Below are positions 49,142 through 62,600 of a stretch of 64,000 nt of DNA, piece after piece. Numbering within the stretch: the first letter of the stretch is position 1; the number at the start of each line of letters is the position of its first letter. A model generated the notes under the pieces. It was given only the letters and a program-made list of their open reading frames with translations, did no database searches and was not told the origin of the DNA. The position numbers and the translations under genes are program-made. The DNA is from Purshia tridentata (lineage: Eukaryota; Streptophyta; Magnoliopsida; Rosales; Rosaceae), in contig QANT01003443.1 in assembly GCA_003254885.1 (NCBI GenBank), forward strand, positions 1 to 64,000. Direction: 5' to 3'.

Positions 49142-51541
49142 ATGTACAAAGTTGCAAGCCCTTCAGAGTACCTGGTCATCACCGGTGTCGGAATCAATGA
49201 CATAAAGATCGCGAAGAAGGCATGGATCCTCCCCGGGCAGACCTCGATGATCTTCGACGTGTCCCCCGTGAACTACACGTTCGAAGTCCAAGCCATGAGC
49301 GCCGAGAAGCTTCCCTTCATCCTCCCCGCCGTCTTCACCATTGGCCCCCGCGTCGACGACGTCCCCTCCCTCCACAAGTACGCCAAGCTCATCTCCCGCC
49401 ACGACAAGCTCTCCAGCCACGTCAAGGAGCTCGTCCAGGGCATCATCGAGGGCGAGACGCGTGTCCTCGCTGCCTCCATGACAATGGAGGAGGTTTTTAG
49501 GGGGACCAAAGAGTTCAAACAGGAAGTGTTCGAAAAGGTCCAGCTGGAGCTCAACCAGTTTGGGCTGTTGATTTACAACGCAAATGTAAAGCAGTTGGTG
49601 GATGTTCCGGGGCACGAGTACTTTTCGTACCTCGGGCAGAAGACGCAGATGGAGGCGGCCAATCAGGCGAAGGTGGACGTGGCAGAGGCCAGGATGAAGG
49701 GGGAGATCGGGTCCAAGCTTAGGGAGGGGCAGACGCTGCAGAACGCAGCCAGAATTGATGCGGAGACCAAGATCATCGCCACGCAGCGGCAGGGGGATGG
49801 GAAGAAGGAGGAGATTAGGGTCAAGACGGAGGTCAAGGTTTATGAGAATCAGAGGGAGGCTGAGGTGGCGGAGGCCAACGCTGAGCTGGCCAAAAAGAAG
49901 GCTGGCTGGACTAGGGAGGCGCAGGTGGCGGAGGTCGAGGCGGCCAAGGCGGTGGCTTTGAGAGATGCGGAGCTGCAGAAGGAAGTGGAGAGGATGAATG
50001 CGTTGACCAGGACAGAGAAGCTTAAGGCTGAGTTCTTGAGTAAGGCCAGTGTTGAGTATGACACAAAGGTGGGTATTTATTTTTGTTTATTTTAATTTTT
50101 GAAAAAAAATAATTTAACTGTTTGTAAGGCCAGTCTTTTTTTTTCTTTTTTTAACAGAAAAGTTCATTCTCTTTCTTTATTTTAAACTGTGGATTTATCA
50201 TTAAGAAATTTCTTTTTGCTGAACTAAATTTGCCAATCGACAAAAGCTTGAAATTAAGGGAAAGAATATGCATAGGTCTGAAAGGAACTTTGCTATATAT
50301 TAAACAAAAGTCAAAGAAAAGAATTCAAGCCCACATGATATGGGAGGTAGGAACGATAATGATTGGGAAAGAAGAGGGAGGGTAGGGGAAGATTGACAGG
50401 TGTGGGGGAAGAAAAAATGGTGAGACCGTGGGGTATTGGGTGATGAAGAGATGGAGGATATATGATGGCTATGGTGATTTTTTTTAGATGTTGTTGTTCT
50501 TGATCAAAGGCTACTTGGGATTAAGTAAATTAATTAGTTTGTGAATTAATGTACATATATATATATATATATATATAGATAAGAATTGATTGGTACGTAC
50601 CATCTTCTTAGTGATACTGGAATTGATGAAGTTGGGGTTAGTGAGAAAAGAAAGATATTGATTCATGACTACCATATTTTAGTATACACACAGAAATGTA
50701 TTGTTGTGAACTTGTGGTGCATGATCGCAATGATCTTGAAAAGGTGAAATAAGTTAATAAAATGAGTTGCTTTTATAGTTATTGAAATTAGCTTTTAAAT
50801 GATTAATGAAAAGTCGAAAGAGTAGTTAATTGTTATCTCTACTGATTATGGTATATGAGTATATCATATAAGACATGATTGATCAGTTCAAATAGTACAA
50901 GTACTAATACCTTCTTTTTTTTTGGTGCTGGTATACAAATTATAATACTTATTAATAATTAATAATCCATAATATAATGGCTTCATCTATACCACCCAAA
51001 AAAGGTACAAGAGGCAAATTGGGAGCTCTACAAGAAGCAAAAAGCTGCGGAAGCAATTCTTTACCAAAGGGAGAAAGAAGCCGATGCACAAAAAGCAATA
51101 GCGGAGGCAGAATTCTACTCTCGTCAACAACGTGCGGATGGAGAGTTCTATGCAAAGAAGAAAGAGGCCGAGGGTCTCATGGCCCTCGGCCAAGCCCAAG
51201 GCATATACGTACGCACTCTTCTCGACGCCGTGGGAGGCAACTATGCCGCCGTGAGGGACTTCCTCATGCTCAACAACGGCATGTTTCAAGAAATTGCCAA
51301 GATCAATGCTGACGCCGTACGGGGGCTGCAGCCCAAAATTAGCATTTGGACTAATGGTGGCGATGGCGGAGAGGCCTTGGGTGGCGGCGGCGGCAATGGG
51401 GCTATGAAGGAGGTTGCTGGGGTTTACAAGATGTTGCCGCCTTTGTTCAAGACTGTTCATGAACAGACAGGGATGCTTCCCCCGGCTTGGATGGGCACTT
51501 TGTCTGATTCTCGGTCTGCCAATAACTCCACTCTCAATTGA
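49142..51541 (+). CDS. Flotillin-like protein, tandem copy 2
   Basis: Two exons, 49142-50068 and 51005-51541, give 487 residues. The first exon has exactly the length of copy 1 (927 nt) and the intron position is the same, but the intron is longer (936 against 526 bp). The SPFH/PHB domain, coiled coil ([18 protein letters not shown]) and C-terminal block ([12 protein letters not shown]) are all present. The family-typical [17 protein letters not shown] is kept here, so this copy looks the more conserved. The acceptor is unusual, an A-run ending in AAAG rather than a pyrimidine tract; copy 1 also has CAAAG. Expected role: plasma-membrane microdomain scaffold. The N-terminal region reads GQTSMIFD, without the Cys that Arabidopsis FLOT1 has there (QSC). 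Confidence 0.95.
50553..50577. repeat. (TA)n microsatellite in the flotillin copy-2 intron
   Basis: About twelve TA units lie inside the single intron of copy 2. This run is absent from the shorter intron of copy 1. Confidence 0.85.
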
Positions 51542-53040
51542 GTTTCATGCATGCAGCATGCACGTACTCGATCTATTTATTTCATTTCATTTGTGTGTTA
51601 AAAGTATCATGGATTTTCTATTTTTGGGTATTTCTTTCTTGATTGTCTATATTATATTCATGATGTTGATGCTAAAATCCTCGCTTGGACTAATTTTAAC
51701 AATTAACAATGAATCAATCAACCGAAAGCCTTCTTCTTGATTATTGCGTCGCCTTCCAAGTTTCCGTCTTCAATATTGTTGAATTCTTCTGGGGGGTGTA
51801 CTTGCAAAGACATTCCGATACTAAAATGAGCAAAAATTCAATATGCTTTTTAGTGTTTCTTTAGTATCGATCTTCTTTTGCATGGGGGTATGCTACCCTT
51901 TTAGGGCAAAGTAGTTTTTTCCGTTATTTTCCACATTCGCGCCCTTTATTTCCCACCCGTTATGTCTTTTCAATGCATTTAATCGTAGACATCTTTCTTT
52001 TAAGTACGTGGGTGGTTTAATGTAAATAAATGGGCTGTTATCACAATTAAATTTTTTACCGTTTGCTTCTGGACTTTAATTTGCATTTAATTTGCATTTT
52101 TTGCCCTTTTGGGCGTTATTCTTAGATTGGACTTCATTCTTAGACTGAGCCTGTTATTTCTTGAATTTGGGCCAGACAATTCTACTGTCCACACGTGACT
52201 ATGGTATATATTTTTTGATGTGATATAATTTACTCAATTAGTACGTGACGTCCATGCTGTTGTGAAGACCTTTATGGCTTTTGCTTTATTCGGATGTAAA
52301 AATATATACCCGCTACTTTCCATTGTTATTTTCCCATTAGTCTAAAGTTAATAGGTGCTCATTTCCATTTTAGAAAGTAAGATGATTGTGTTCTTTTTGT
52401 TCTAAATCCTCCACTTAATGGTGAGCATATATTTTATCTTCCTTTACATGGAAAGTGCATTTTTTTTTTTTTATAAATCTAACCACACAAATTTATATAT
52501 GTTTGACTTTTATTTTTAATTGAAATTAAATCAACATGTCTAATTAGTAGCTTATTAGTTTAATATATTTTATAAATTTTTTTTTTTTTTATAAATCTAA
52601 CTACACAAATTTATATATGTTTGACTTTTATTTTTAATTGAAATTAAATCAACATGTGTAATTAGTAGCTTATTAGTTTAATATATTTTATAACGAATGA
52701 CTCCTTACATTTAAGCGGTCAACTACTTTTCTAATTTATTTGCATTACATAATTGTGTATTTAAACCTTTATTAGGTCAACAAACTCATTATATATTAGG
52801 TCACTCACTATATAAGAGAAATAGAAAGAATAAATTATAATAGTTTTACTGTTTTACTTATTATACATTTGTACTCTTTTTGTTAAACATCCTATGGAAA
52901 AGGATACCATACCTACCGCTATCCACGACCGGGATTTCCTTTCCAAATTTGGAGGAGGAATTATTATACTTGCGACAATAATCCCCGTCCTCCAAACACA
53001 ACAAAATGTTTATGTGGTCCCCTACCTTTTCTATCACCCA
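51542..53040. other. Intergenic, AT-rich, with a tandem duplication
   Basis: After the flotillin copy-2 3'UTR no gene is recognised. A 118-bp duplication lies at 52463-52692. A minus-strand frame of 127 codons at 52861-53244 has no family resemblance and overlaps the next promoter. Confidence 0.55.
52463..52692. repeat. 118-bp tandem duplication with T runs
   Basis: The two copies share ACACAAATTTATATATGTTT and AGTAGCTTATTAGTTTAATA, start after a run of 12-14 T, and differ at only a few bases (ACCACAC/ACTACAC, ATGTCTA/ATGTGTA). They lie head to tail with a period of 118 bp. Confidence 0.92.
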
Positions 53041-53624
53041 CCAATAGCGTAAGCACGCGTGTCTTATTCCTCTCTGATGCCACACGTGTCTTAGGCCCAA
53101 GAATCTATGCCTTAATGGCCCTTGTGACGCTACAGTCTGACCATAAGACCCTCGCTTTTTTCCCACCGGACCAAAGCAACGAATCCAAGCTGTACTCACA
53201 ATGTTCGCCCCACCCTTCACCAACTCACCAATCCAACGGCCCAAAGTTTTTCAATCCACAACACGCGTCAACGTGTTAGTGTTAGTGTCAGTGTCCTGTC
53301 AGCCCTGCCTCGAACCACTACACCATGATCAGATGCTGTCTCTCTCTAAACTTCTCTGCTTCAGCTTCAACAAGCTCCTCTGCAACACTCTACAACACTC
53401 TGCAACTCTCTCTCTCTTTGTCTTTACTCTCTCCGTTAAAACCTAGGGCTTCTCTGTTCCTTTTGAGTTTTGACCTCTCCGAATTCGTTGACCGCTGTAA
53501 CGATGCACATGTAGCCGTTCGAATGCGTATAGGTCTTTGATCGCCGATTTTCATTTCCGGTGAGATATTTGCTGCCTTTGATGGTTTTAGTGGAGGGAGA
53601 CTAGGGTTTTGAGAGCTCCGAGAG
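53041..53624 (+). promoter_or_regulatory. Probable promoter and leader of the PHD-finger gene
   Basis: Motifs seen: CACACGTGTC (53081-53090, G-box/ABRE-like), ACGCGTG (53055-53061) and CACGCGTCAACGTG (about 53262-53275), with CGCG cores of the CAMTA type. They are followed by a CT-rich leader (53335-53440) and the start codon at 53625. The motifs are seen; regulation by calcium or stress is inferred only. Confidence 0.4.
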
Positions 53625-56600
53625 ATGGAGAACTCGTGGAAGACCAAATGCTTTTCGACATTGCAGTCATCGGCACCGTCAATGGCTTCCTCATCACCTC
53701 AGGAGCTTCGCAGTCAGGTAATTTTAGTCTGGTGTAATTTTTTGTTTTTATTTATCTATATTTTGTTCTTTTGTAGTTTCTGTTGGTCGCTTGCTTGTGT
53801 TTTGATGTGTTGAGCATTGAAATTAGCTGTGTAGCTTATTGTCAGAGTAAGGCACATTTCAGTGAGTGTCTGAACAATGTAATTTGTATATGGTGTATTT
53901 GAACTTTTTCAAAAGCATCTCTACTTGGCAATGGGTGTGTTATAGTATGAAATATTTGATATGGCTTTGTAATGGCAATTAACTGGGAAACCATTCGCCT
54001 TTTTTTTAGCTGCATAGCATTTTATGAAATGCTGATTTCTCAAGTTATTGTACCTTTTTAAAAGGAATTGCATATGTATGCATGCGTGCATGGTCGTGAG
54101 TCTTGACATCAACCAGGGAAACAACATTCAAATGAAATGATCGTAATGGGTATAATTTTTGAAATTTTTCCATGAACTTGGGACGGTGGCATATTCATTG
54201 GTGCTCTAGGGGGAAGTCTTTTGTTCTTTTTGAAAATTGGGTGCTCACTGTCATAGAATTATGTTTCATTCACGTGAAACACACCTCTATTGGTGTTCAC
54301 TTCGTATTTACTAATTTGTACTATACTTCTATATACCATTGCAAAAAAGTATTTTCTTCTATGTATTTATTTTCTTATTTTGTGATCTTGACGTGTTTAT
54401 TCTCACATTACGAACATGATTTTTTTAACTTTTACTATGTAGATGGAAACCAATACAGGTTACTATTCTTATCCACATGGCTCACAAGATTTAAGACCCC
54501 CAATGCTTGGTAGGTTGCAAGATCCCCTGTTTGGCAGCGTGACAAATTCAGGTTCCCACAGATCAGAACATGGTAATTTGGGAAATTCTTTTCTATCTCT
54601 CCTATCTGGGCCACCATCTCTATTACAGTGTGATTTTCAGGATTTATCAAATCCAAAATCCATTGGTACCTCTTGTAAGATTCTGCCTGATGGTAACAAT
54701 TCCATGGTGAATGGTTTTGGAATTGCCGTTCCATTGACATCCAGTGGGCTACTGTCAGAAAATCTGAGTGGGAAAAACCTGCAAAGTAGAGCAGACTTTT
54801 GTCCCAATGTTTCATCAAGGGCAGTGCCAAATTCCAATTGTGCAAGCAACTCTGTTTTGCATGATCTACAGAGTTCAGACCTGGCCAAGGTAGTCATCTG
54901 TCACATGGTCCCTGGTAATGAGAAAGTAAAGGGTTCTTTTGCCTTGAGTGGGGAATGGCACAGCGTTAGTTCTGCAGATACTGGGAAGGCTTGTGGAGCA
55001 AATATTCAACCTTCACAAAAAATGCCAGTGGAACCAAACTCTTTTATATCTAACCAGGCATCTAGTTTTATGAATGGTTGTCCTCGCATTTTTTGCTCAA
55101 ATACTAGTGAGTTCTTTAAGGACATTGCTCAATTTGATCATATTATCAAATTATATCTACTCTCTTTGCTTGATATTCTCTGAAATTTGATTTGATGTTT
55201 TATTATTTGAAAAGGTGGCTATCTACTTCTCAGCAATACAGGACTCCTTGGTGTTGTTTGCTCATGCCATTGTTTCCACATGTCTGTCTTCAAATTTTGT
55301 GAGGTAGGCTAGTGATTTCTATGATGCTACAGCTTTGCTAGTTGTGAAATGTATTTGCATATCATTTGGCTTGCAATTTTGCTTAAAAATTGCTATAACT
55401 GCTTTTATTTTGTAGCATTCAGGATTATACGGTGTTAACCCCGGGGATGCTATTCGTATGAACAGTGGAGAAACCATTGCTCAGTGGTGCAAGCTCTACC
55501 TCCAGAAGTATGGGGTAAGATCTTTATGTTAAATACTTGTCTTTTTTGTTTTATGTCCTATTTATTTGTGCTTGTGGCTTGTGTGCAATTGCATGTGCAC
55601 ATTTGTGGGCATATCTCCCTGTGTGTGTGTGTGTGTGCATGCGCAGTGCACATGTGTGTGCCACACATGTGAGCGTGTGTGATGGAAATAAATATGATGG
55701 TAGGTAAGATTACAGGTGCTATTACTGTCAAGTGACAGTGCTTTGACAGTGCTTACTCTAGGAACCTGAATCCTATTCACTACACCACTTCTAGTTGAGA
55801 GCTATCATATGAACCCCCAGTTAGAAAGATATACTGCATTTCAGAATGCGAGTACCCTTAAGAATCTCCTTTTGTTCTCTTTTTCTCGTTGTATGTTTAA
55901 AGTCAATCAAACTTATATAGTTTCGTGCTAGGTTTTACTGTAAGCTATGAGACCACTGGTATCCCTGTCTTTGTTTTTGTTGATCATTTTTTATATTTCA
56001 TGCATGTGCATTTATTGAACTAATTAAGTTTTCATGTGTATTTATTGAACTAATTAAGTTTTTGTTTAATATTGTATTGATATTTGGTCTTATAAAATCT
56101 TGAAAATAGATTGCTCAATGTTGACTAGTTGTGAGTTTGAAATGATCTGGAATGCCATTTTAGGATATACAATAGCATATGCGGTTATAAGGAATGATAT
56201 ATTACCAAAAGAATAAACGTTTACATAATATATTACCAAAAGAAAAATAATATTTTCTAACTTCTTCAAGCTTATGACTCAGGAGTTTTACAAACTCTTC
56301 TCTCACTAAGGCAGATTCAATGGGGTGTAAGGATTGTTAGGTTTTTCCACAGGGGTGCCTACCTTCTTACCCTTGGGCCCTAGCTTAAGTGGTTAAGGGG
56401 TGAGGTGAGTTTGGAAAAGTGGTGCTTTTTCTTGTTTATTCGAGTAGAATTATAGTTGATGAGCTTAGACATTTATTGCCATGTTGCCAGTTACAATGCT
56501 TCCCCCTCTTTTGACTAATTTATCATTGTCTTTTGAATTGAGAATTGGATTTCTTATTTGCATGTGTTTGAAGCAACGAGAACACTGGATCGTGATATTT

Positions 56601-59600
56601 TTATGATGCTTTAGATTAGGGTTTCGGGAGATCAGAGTGAGTGGGACTGGCCTGAAGGATTATCGGCAACTGCCGGTCTGGTGAAATCTAGTGTGACTAT
56701 GCCCAACGTATCCAATAACTCGTCTCATCTGGTTCATTCATCTGGAGGTTCTGTGAGTTCTCGACAGTCTTTAGATGGTGTTGCGCTATCAAAGAACCTT
56801 CTTACAAATCAAAGGAACATTCAGGATGGTAATAACCTTTCTTTCAAGGGTTTGACTGGCACTCCGCATAGCAATTTGCATATTATGGCAGATAACCTTA
56901 TAATGGAGCGTGCCATGTCAACGTCAAAGTTAGTTGGTAGTGGACTGCAAGATGGTTGTCAGTCCATTTCTGCTTACATTGAATCAATGAACAACAGAAA
57001 TCCATCTATTATTCACCCCTCTTCGCAGGATCAAAGGATCATTGGTAAAGAATCAAACTTTTGCAGAATTCAAAATGCAAGGGATGGTGGCTTCTGGGAT
57101 GCTGCAACTTCAAATATTGAGCTGAGGCTTGGTCAACCATACCAGTTGAGTCAAACTTCAGGAAATTCAGATCTATCAGCCACAGGACCACAGCTGTTGG
57201 ACACACTTGTAAATCCTCTGAAGTCTCTCTTCCCTGAACAGATGATTCCTAATAGTGCGTCAAAGCTCTTCTTCTTATTCCCCCTTCTCCCCTAAAGCCT
57301 ATTATCTATGGTGCATATTTTATTCTAAGATTAGATTCTCGTTTTCCCCCATCTATATTTTTATTTTTTATTTTATTTTTTTTGCAGTAGCCAATTGCAG
57401 GGAAGAGTTGAAATTTAGGCAGTCTCTTCATTTTCCTGCTGCCCCATCTAATCCCTGCCCAAAGAGAGATCAAAACCAGTTAAATCTTGGAAACAATGCA
57501 TTTGTAATCAGTAATGCCATAGATGCTGCAAGAGTAGAGAAATCCAATTGCAACCTAGCCCAGGGTTCTGGGATTTCACTGCTTACTAATCTCAATGCTC
57601 CACCTGAGGATCATACGCGATCAAGAGCCAATAGTTATATGTTCAATGTCACTGAGCATAGTATGCGAAATACACTACATTCTGAACCTCATTCTGCCAA
57701 GTATGACCTGGCTAATGTCCCTCAGAATGTATGTACTAGTGTAGAAAGGCAATTGGACATGAGTCGGTTGGGTTCCTGTAGGCTAATTGACAAGGCTGAA
57801 GGGGTGAGTTCTGTTGCTGATGATTCTCACCTTGCAAAGGATTTAGGGTTTAGAGTTCGTAAGGAGATGGAAATCTCAAGCTCTTTCAATGGATTGAGTG
57901 GAAGCAGTGATCCTCATTTCTTAACAGCACATAAAACAAGCTGCTACTCACATCAGTTGTCTGCTGTACCACCAGATGTACCTGATTCCTCAAAATATTC
58001 CATTTATCCCAATAAGGTTCTTTCCTTTGGAAATAGTGGACAAGTTGATCATGCCAATCTTCAACCCTTGGCTTCATCTATAGGATCTGGGATAATTTTT
58101 CCATCACAGGCTGTCTCGAAAGGTATTCCTGTGAGTGCTTCAACCTATCAGATGCCGGCTTTTTGTAGAGAAGAGTTCATCAGGGTAAGCACTCATTTGC
58201 CTGATGATAATTTACGAGCTCATGCACTGAGGCAAGTGCTGGAGTTATCGAAGCAACAGCATGCATTGCCTTCCCTTCCCATGAACCGAGGCAAAGGAAG
58301 ATTTGATTGCTCTTCTTATATGCAGCATTCTCTTGTTGACACTTCAGCATCTGGGGAGCAAAGCCAAAAACTTAGTCTTAACAATAAACATGATGTTTTT
58401 GAAGCTAACATTAAATCAAACCAATCGGGTGTTACCTGTAAGTTTGGAAGTGATGAAGGTTTTTCTTCCTTGACTGGCAAGTGCAATGTTTGTTTTTTGA
58501 CTATCAATGTAAAAGTTTGATTAAGCAGGAACCTTTGTTTTACTGTGGAATCTTACAATTAATTTGTGTTTGTTCAGGTGTTAACAGCTGTTGTCATTTA
58601 TCAACATTTAAACAAGGAAATGCACTACAATTTAATGAATTTGATCTGAAACATCAAATTGTTCCTCTTTGTAACGAGCATCCCTCACTGAGGTTAGTTT
58701 AGCATCTATAATGGCAAATTAGTTGTGGAGTTTTTACTTTTTTGTTCTGCATCACATTTTAATGGAATTTGGTGCTATCTTAATTTTTTGACTGGGTTGA
58801 TATCACAAATGTTTCTTGAAACTTAAATTCAGTCAAATTTGATGACATCAAGTAAAAGTTTCAAGGTTTGAGAGTTCTTAAAAGATTACTTTGTACTTGG
58901 TAGAGATATAGAATGCAATTGGTTGTGAAGAAATTTGTTTTTATTGTCAGAAGGACTTGATCCATTGTGCCTTATCCTAATACGGATGTTGGAATTTTGG
59001 ATTAGTGTTTCATCTATCGGTTTGGGGAATATTTTAATGACTGGTCAAAGCCTTATATCTGTGTTTATAAATTGATTCCAATTGTCTTATGCATAATTGT
59101 GTGGGGGGAGGGATGGGGGATTTGGCCTTTATAAATTGGTGCCAGATTCCTGCATGGCAGGCTGCCAACTAGAGTTGGGAGTGTGATATTTTGTATGTAC
59201 AAGTATATTTTTTTGTTTAATGGATTCACATTTGTAACTGCATGTGCGTGTCTGCCCTTGAAGAGGCTGAACCATGTTAGCAAATACTTAGCATGTTTAA
59301 CTGTTTATAAGCTTGGCCACACTCCTGATCGTCCTTTGTTTTGGATATCGATTGTGCTCTGTTATGCCTTTTGGTTTACTGATGTACTTTCTTTTCACTG
59401 TGTTGGATATACAATATAGTTGGCCTTATTGAATCTCTCTGAGATTTTTCTTCCTTAATAATTATCTTATTCCTTTGTTGTTTGTGCCATAGCAGAAGTG
59501 GAAAGAACATCACTGAGCCTAGTGAGCATGAAAGATGCTGTCACAAAGTGCCCTATGATTATTTTCATGGCAGATGTGGTTGTGCATCCCACACAAATTG

Positions 59601-62600
59601 TTTAGGAAGGGATTTTGAGTCAAGAGTTGGAAGTTTTCCTAATGCCTTTAAGGAACAAATGGGAACAGCCAGTAGTAATAATGCCTTTAAGGAACAATTG
59701 GGAACAGCCAACGGTGCAGCATCTATGATATTTTCTCCAGAATGTTCCAACAACCGTATTGTTCCAAAGGACAAAACTGTTTCCTTAGATCACAGGGGAA
59801 TACTGAATGGAAAATTACCCAAGAACAACATCTGTCATGCTTCTCAGTGGAGAGATGTGCCAAGTAAGGTTAAAGGGGTTTCGGATGTGACGCGTGTAGA
59901 CCGTTTAGCTAATCTGTTTGATGCGAGACGACAAGATAGAGAGCAGCTTGGAAATACTTATGTTAAATGCTTCAGTGACACTGTGCAGATAGTGGACTCC
60001 TTGAAAGAGCATGAAATTTCTAATATTTCTTCTGGATGTTCTGCACCGGCTGTTACTCAGTCTTCAATTGAGGTTAACAATATGGATTCCTCAACTATTG
60101 ATGCTGGGGATAATGGATGTGAAAGCAATCTTGCTGTCGATGAAGGATCAGGCATTGATAAATCCTGGTCACCAGCACCTCAAAGTGAAAAAAGTGCTGA
60201 GTTGCTAACCTCTACTGGTAAGGCCAATTTGGGAAAAGTTGGATCGTCCAAGAATTTAAATCATCAATCATCATGTAGTCTTCTTGATAAGCTTAAGCTT
60301 TTAAATTCTTTGACATGGCGGAAAGGTCGAAATCAAATCCCAGATGGGCTTGCCCTTAATGAAAAAGACAAATGTGCCCAGAACTTTGAGAGAGATTTGA
60401 AAGCTGGAAAGAGAAAGAGAGAAATGGGATTGGAGATATTGAATGCTTCATGCCCCACTTCAGGTCCTTCTCTAGTACAACAAGAAAACCCCAAATGTAA
60501 TGGCACTGTTCAGTTTCCCTTCCGCCCATTAAAAAATTCGAAGATGCTTTTCCCATCGAGGAAATGGAGAAATCATAACTTTCGGAAAAAGAAACTTTCA
60601 CGTAAAAGAGACCTGTGCAGACTGTATAATGACAATGACAGAGAGGTGAATGATGTTTACCAGACAGAGCTAAACGGGGGCACTGACAACTGTGAAATTG
60701 CCGAAGTTTCCGGGGGGAAGAAATGTAAAAGGGATTTCAGTTCTAGTGCTTTTAAGCAGTTCCAGATAGAAGAACCAAGTCATGAAGGTGCTAGAAAAAC
60801 AAAGTACAATTCCATAAATTGTTTGAAATCATCTTCTATTCAGCAGGTGAATATTTTTTATAGGAAGGCAAGGCCAATAGTATGTGGAAAATATGGTGAA
60901 ATAACTGATGGAAGTTTGAGTGGAAATATGTCAAAACCAGCAAAAATTGTTCCTCTCAGCAGGGTACTTAATTCTGCTAGAAGGTGCACTCTTCCAAAAA
61001 GTTGTAATCCTAAATCAGCTTCCATGAGGGAGTTGAAGATGACAAACCCTGGTGGGGCTGTTGGATGCTCTGATGTATTCTATAATTTGAAGATAGATAA
61101 GGGCAACAAATGCCATAGTGCTACAGGTTGTGGTAAAATAAAGGATACTTCCATGGAAAAAATGAAGAAAGAATGCTCCTGTGGAGATAAAAAATTCCAT
61201 AAAGAGTTGTCATCATTGGAGAAACAGGGGGACGACCGAAGTGAAAAAGATCATAGTAGACTAGATGATGTTGCCCATGCTCAATTGAAGCTGAAGTCTA
61301 AGGAAATTCGCAAGCGCAGCATATATGACTTGACAGATAAAGGTAAAAATGATTTCTACTTTTATTGTCATTTTTATTTATTAATCTACAGTTGAATTAT
61401 ATTCTTTCCACTGAATAATAGAAATAATTTTTGGTTATAAATTATAATAGACCATTTGCGTGGCTACTTAATTCTCATTCTCTTGACATCTTATAAATTG
61501 CAATCTGTTTGAGTGCTGTTCATATACGTGATCAATTGTGTTTAAAAGGTAATTTGCGAAATAATTAAGAGTTACTTTTAATTAGGCAATGTGTTTACCT
61601 GGATTGTGTTATATAATTCTCTAAGTTCAAATATTTTTATTATTTTGGTCTTTTTTTTTCCCTTATAACTTCATAATCTACATAAGTTTTTAGTATCAAT
61701 TGTATTTACTTTCAAGAAGACATAAGGGAAATAGAAGGGAATTTCTGGATCGCCAAAGCAGCATAATGGAACGGAAGTATCACTTTTTGGAAAGTTTATC
61801 CTGGGTTTTAACTACGAGGCTGTAATCTGTCCAACAGTTTGATATTTGTCCTCTAGTACTATGCAAGGGCCAGTAATTTACAGTTTTCTGGAAGAACAAT
61901 TGACGCATATTTTGCTGCCAGATTCTACTTCATTGTTCATTGTTCCATAACTTGAGATACTTACATGCTCAATGACCTTTTCATATTGTGTTCTATTTCT
62001 TATGGCTGTTTGCTCTTGGCTCTATTTGTTTTACGCATAATATTTGTTCATCAGGGAAAGATCCCAGCGTTGAAAGTTCTTTCCTTTTAAAGACAAATTG
62101 TCTGCCAGCAATGAAAGAGGGGAAACTTCTAAAGACTGGTGAAGATAGTAAGCTTGGACTGTGCCAATTTAGTGCTAAAAAGTGAGCCAGCAAATTGATG
62201 CCTCTAGTTATTTTCCTTTCAAAATTGTCTTTTATTATTTCTTGCAAGGAATCAGAAATAACAAGGTTCTGATTTGGCACCTTATCTAAATAGTGATTCT
62301 AAATTTGAATTATAAATAGTGATGATTAGTTTGTGAGTGGTTTTGGTTTTAACAAAGTCTTTGCAGTTCTACTCAAGAGCATCGGTGCCATTCTGATCTG
62401 GATTCAGATGCATTCTGCTGCGTCTGTGGTAGCTCAAACAAAGATGAAACCAATAATTTACTAGAGTGTAGTCAATGTTCAATCAAAGTATGTGGCCATC
62501 TAGAGCATGTTCAACTTGAATTTCATCACAGTTTATCTTGTAATAGTTCAGTGATATTGTGTAGTGTCTTGATGAACAGGTGCATCAGGCTTGTTATGGT

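Noticed and set aside
52861-53244. 127-codon minus-strand frame
   Set aside because: No recognisable domain. It lies in the promoter of the PHD gene and has no good initiation or splice context.
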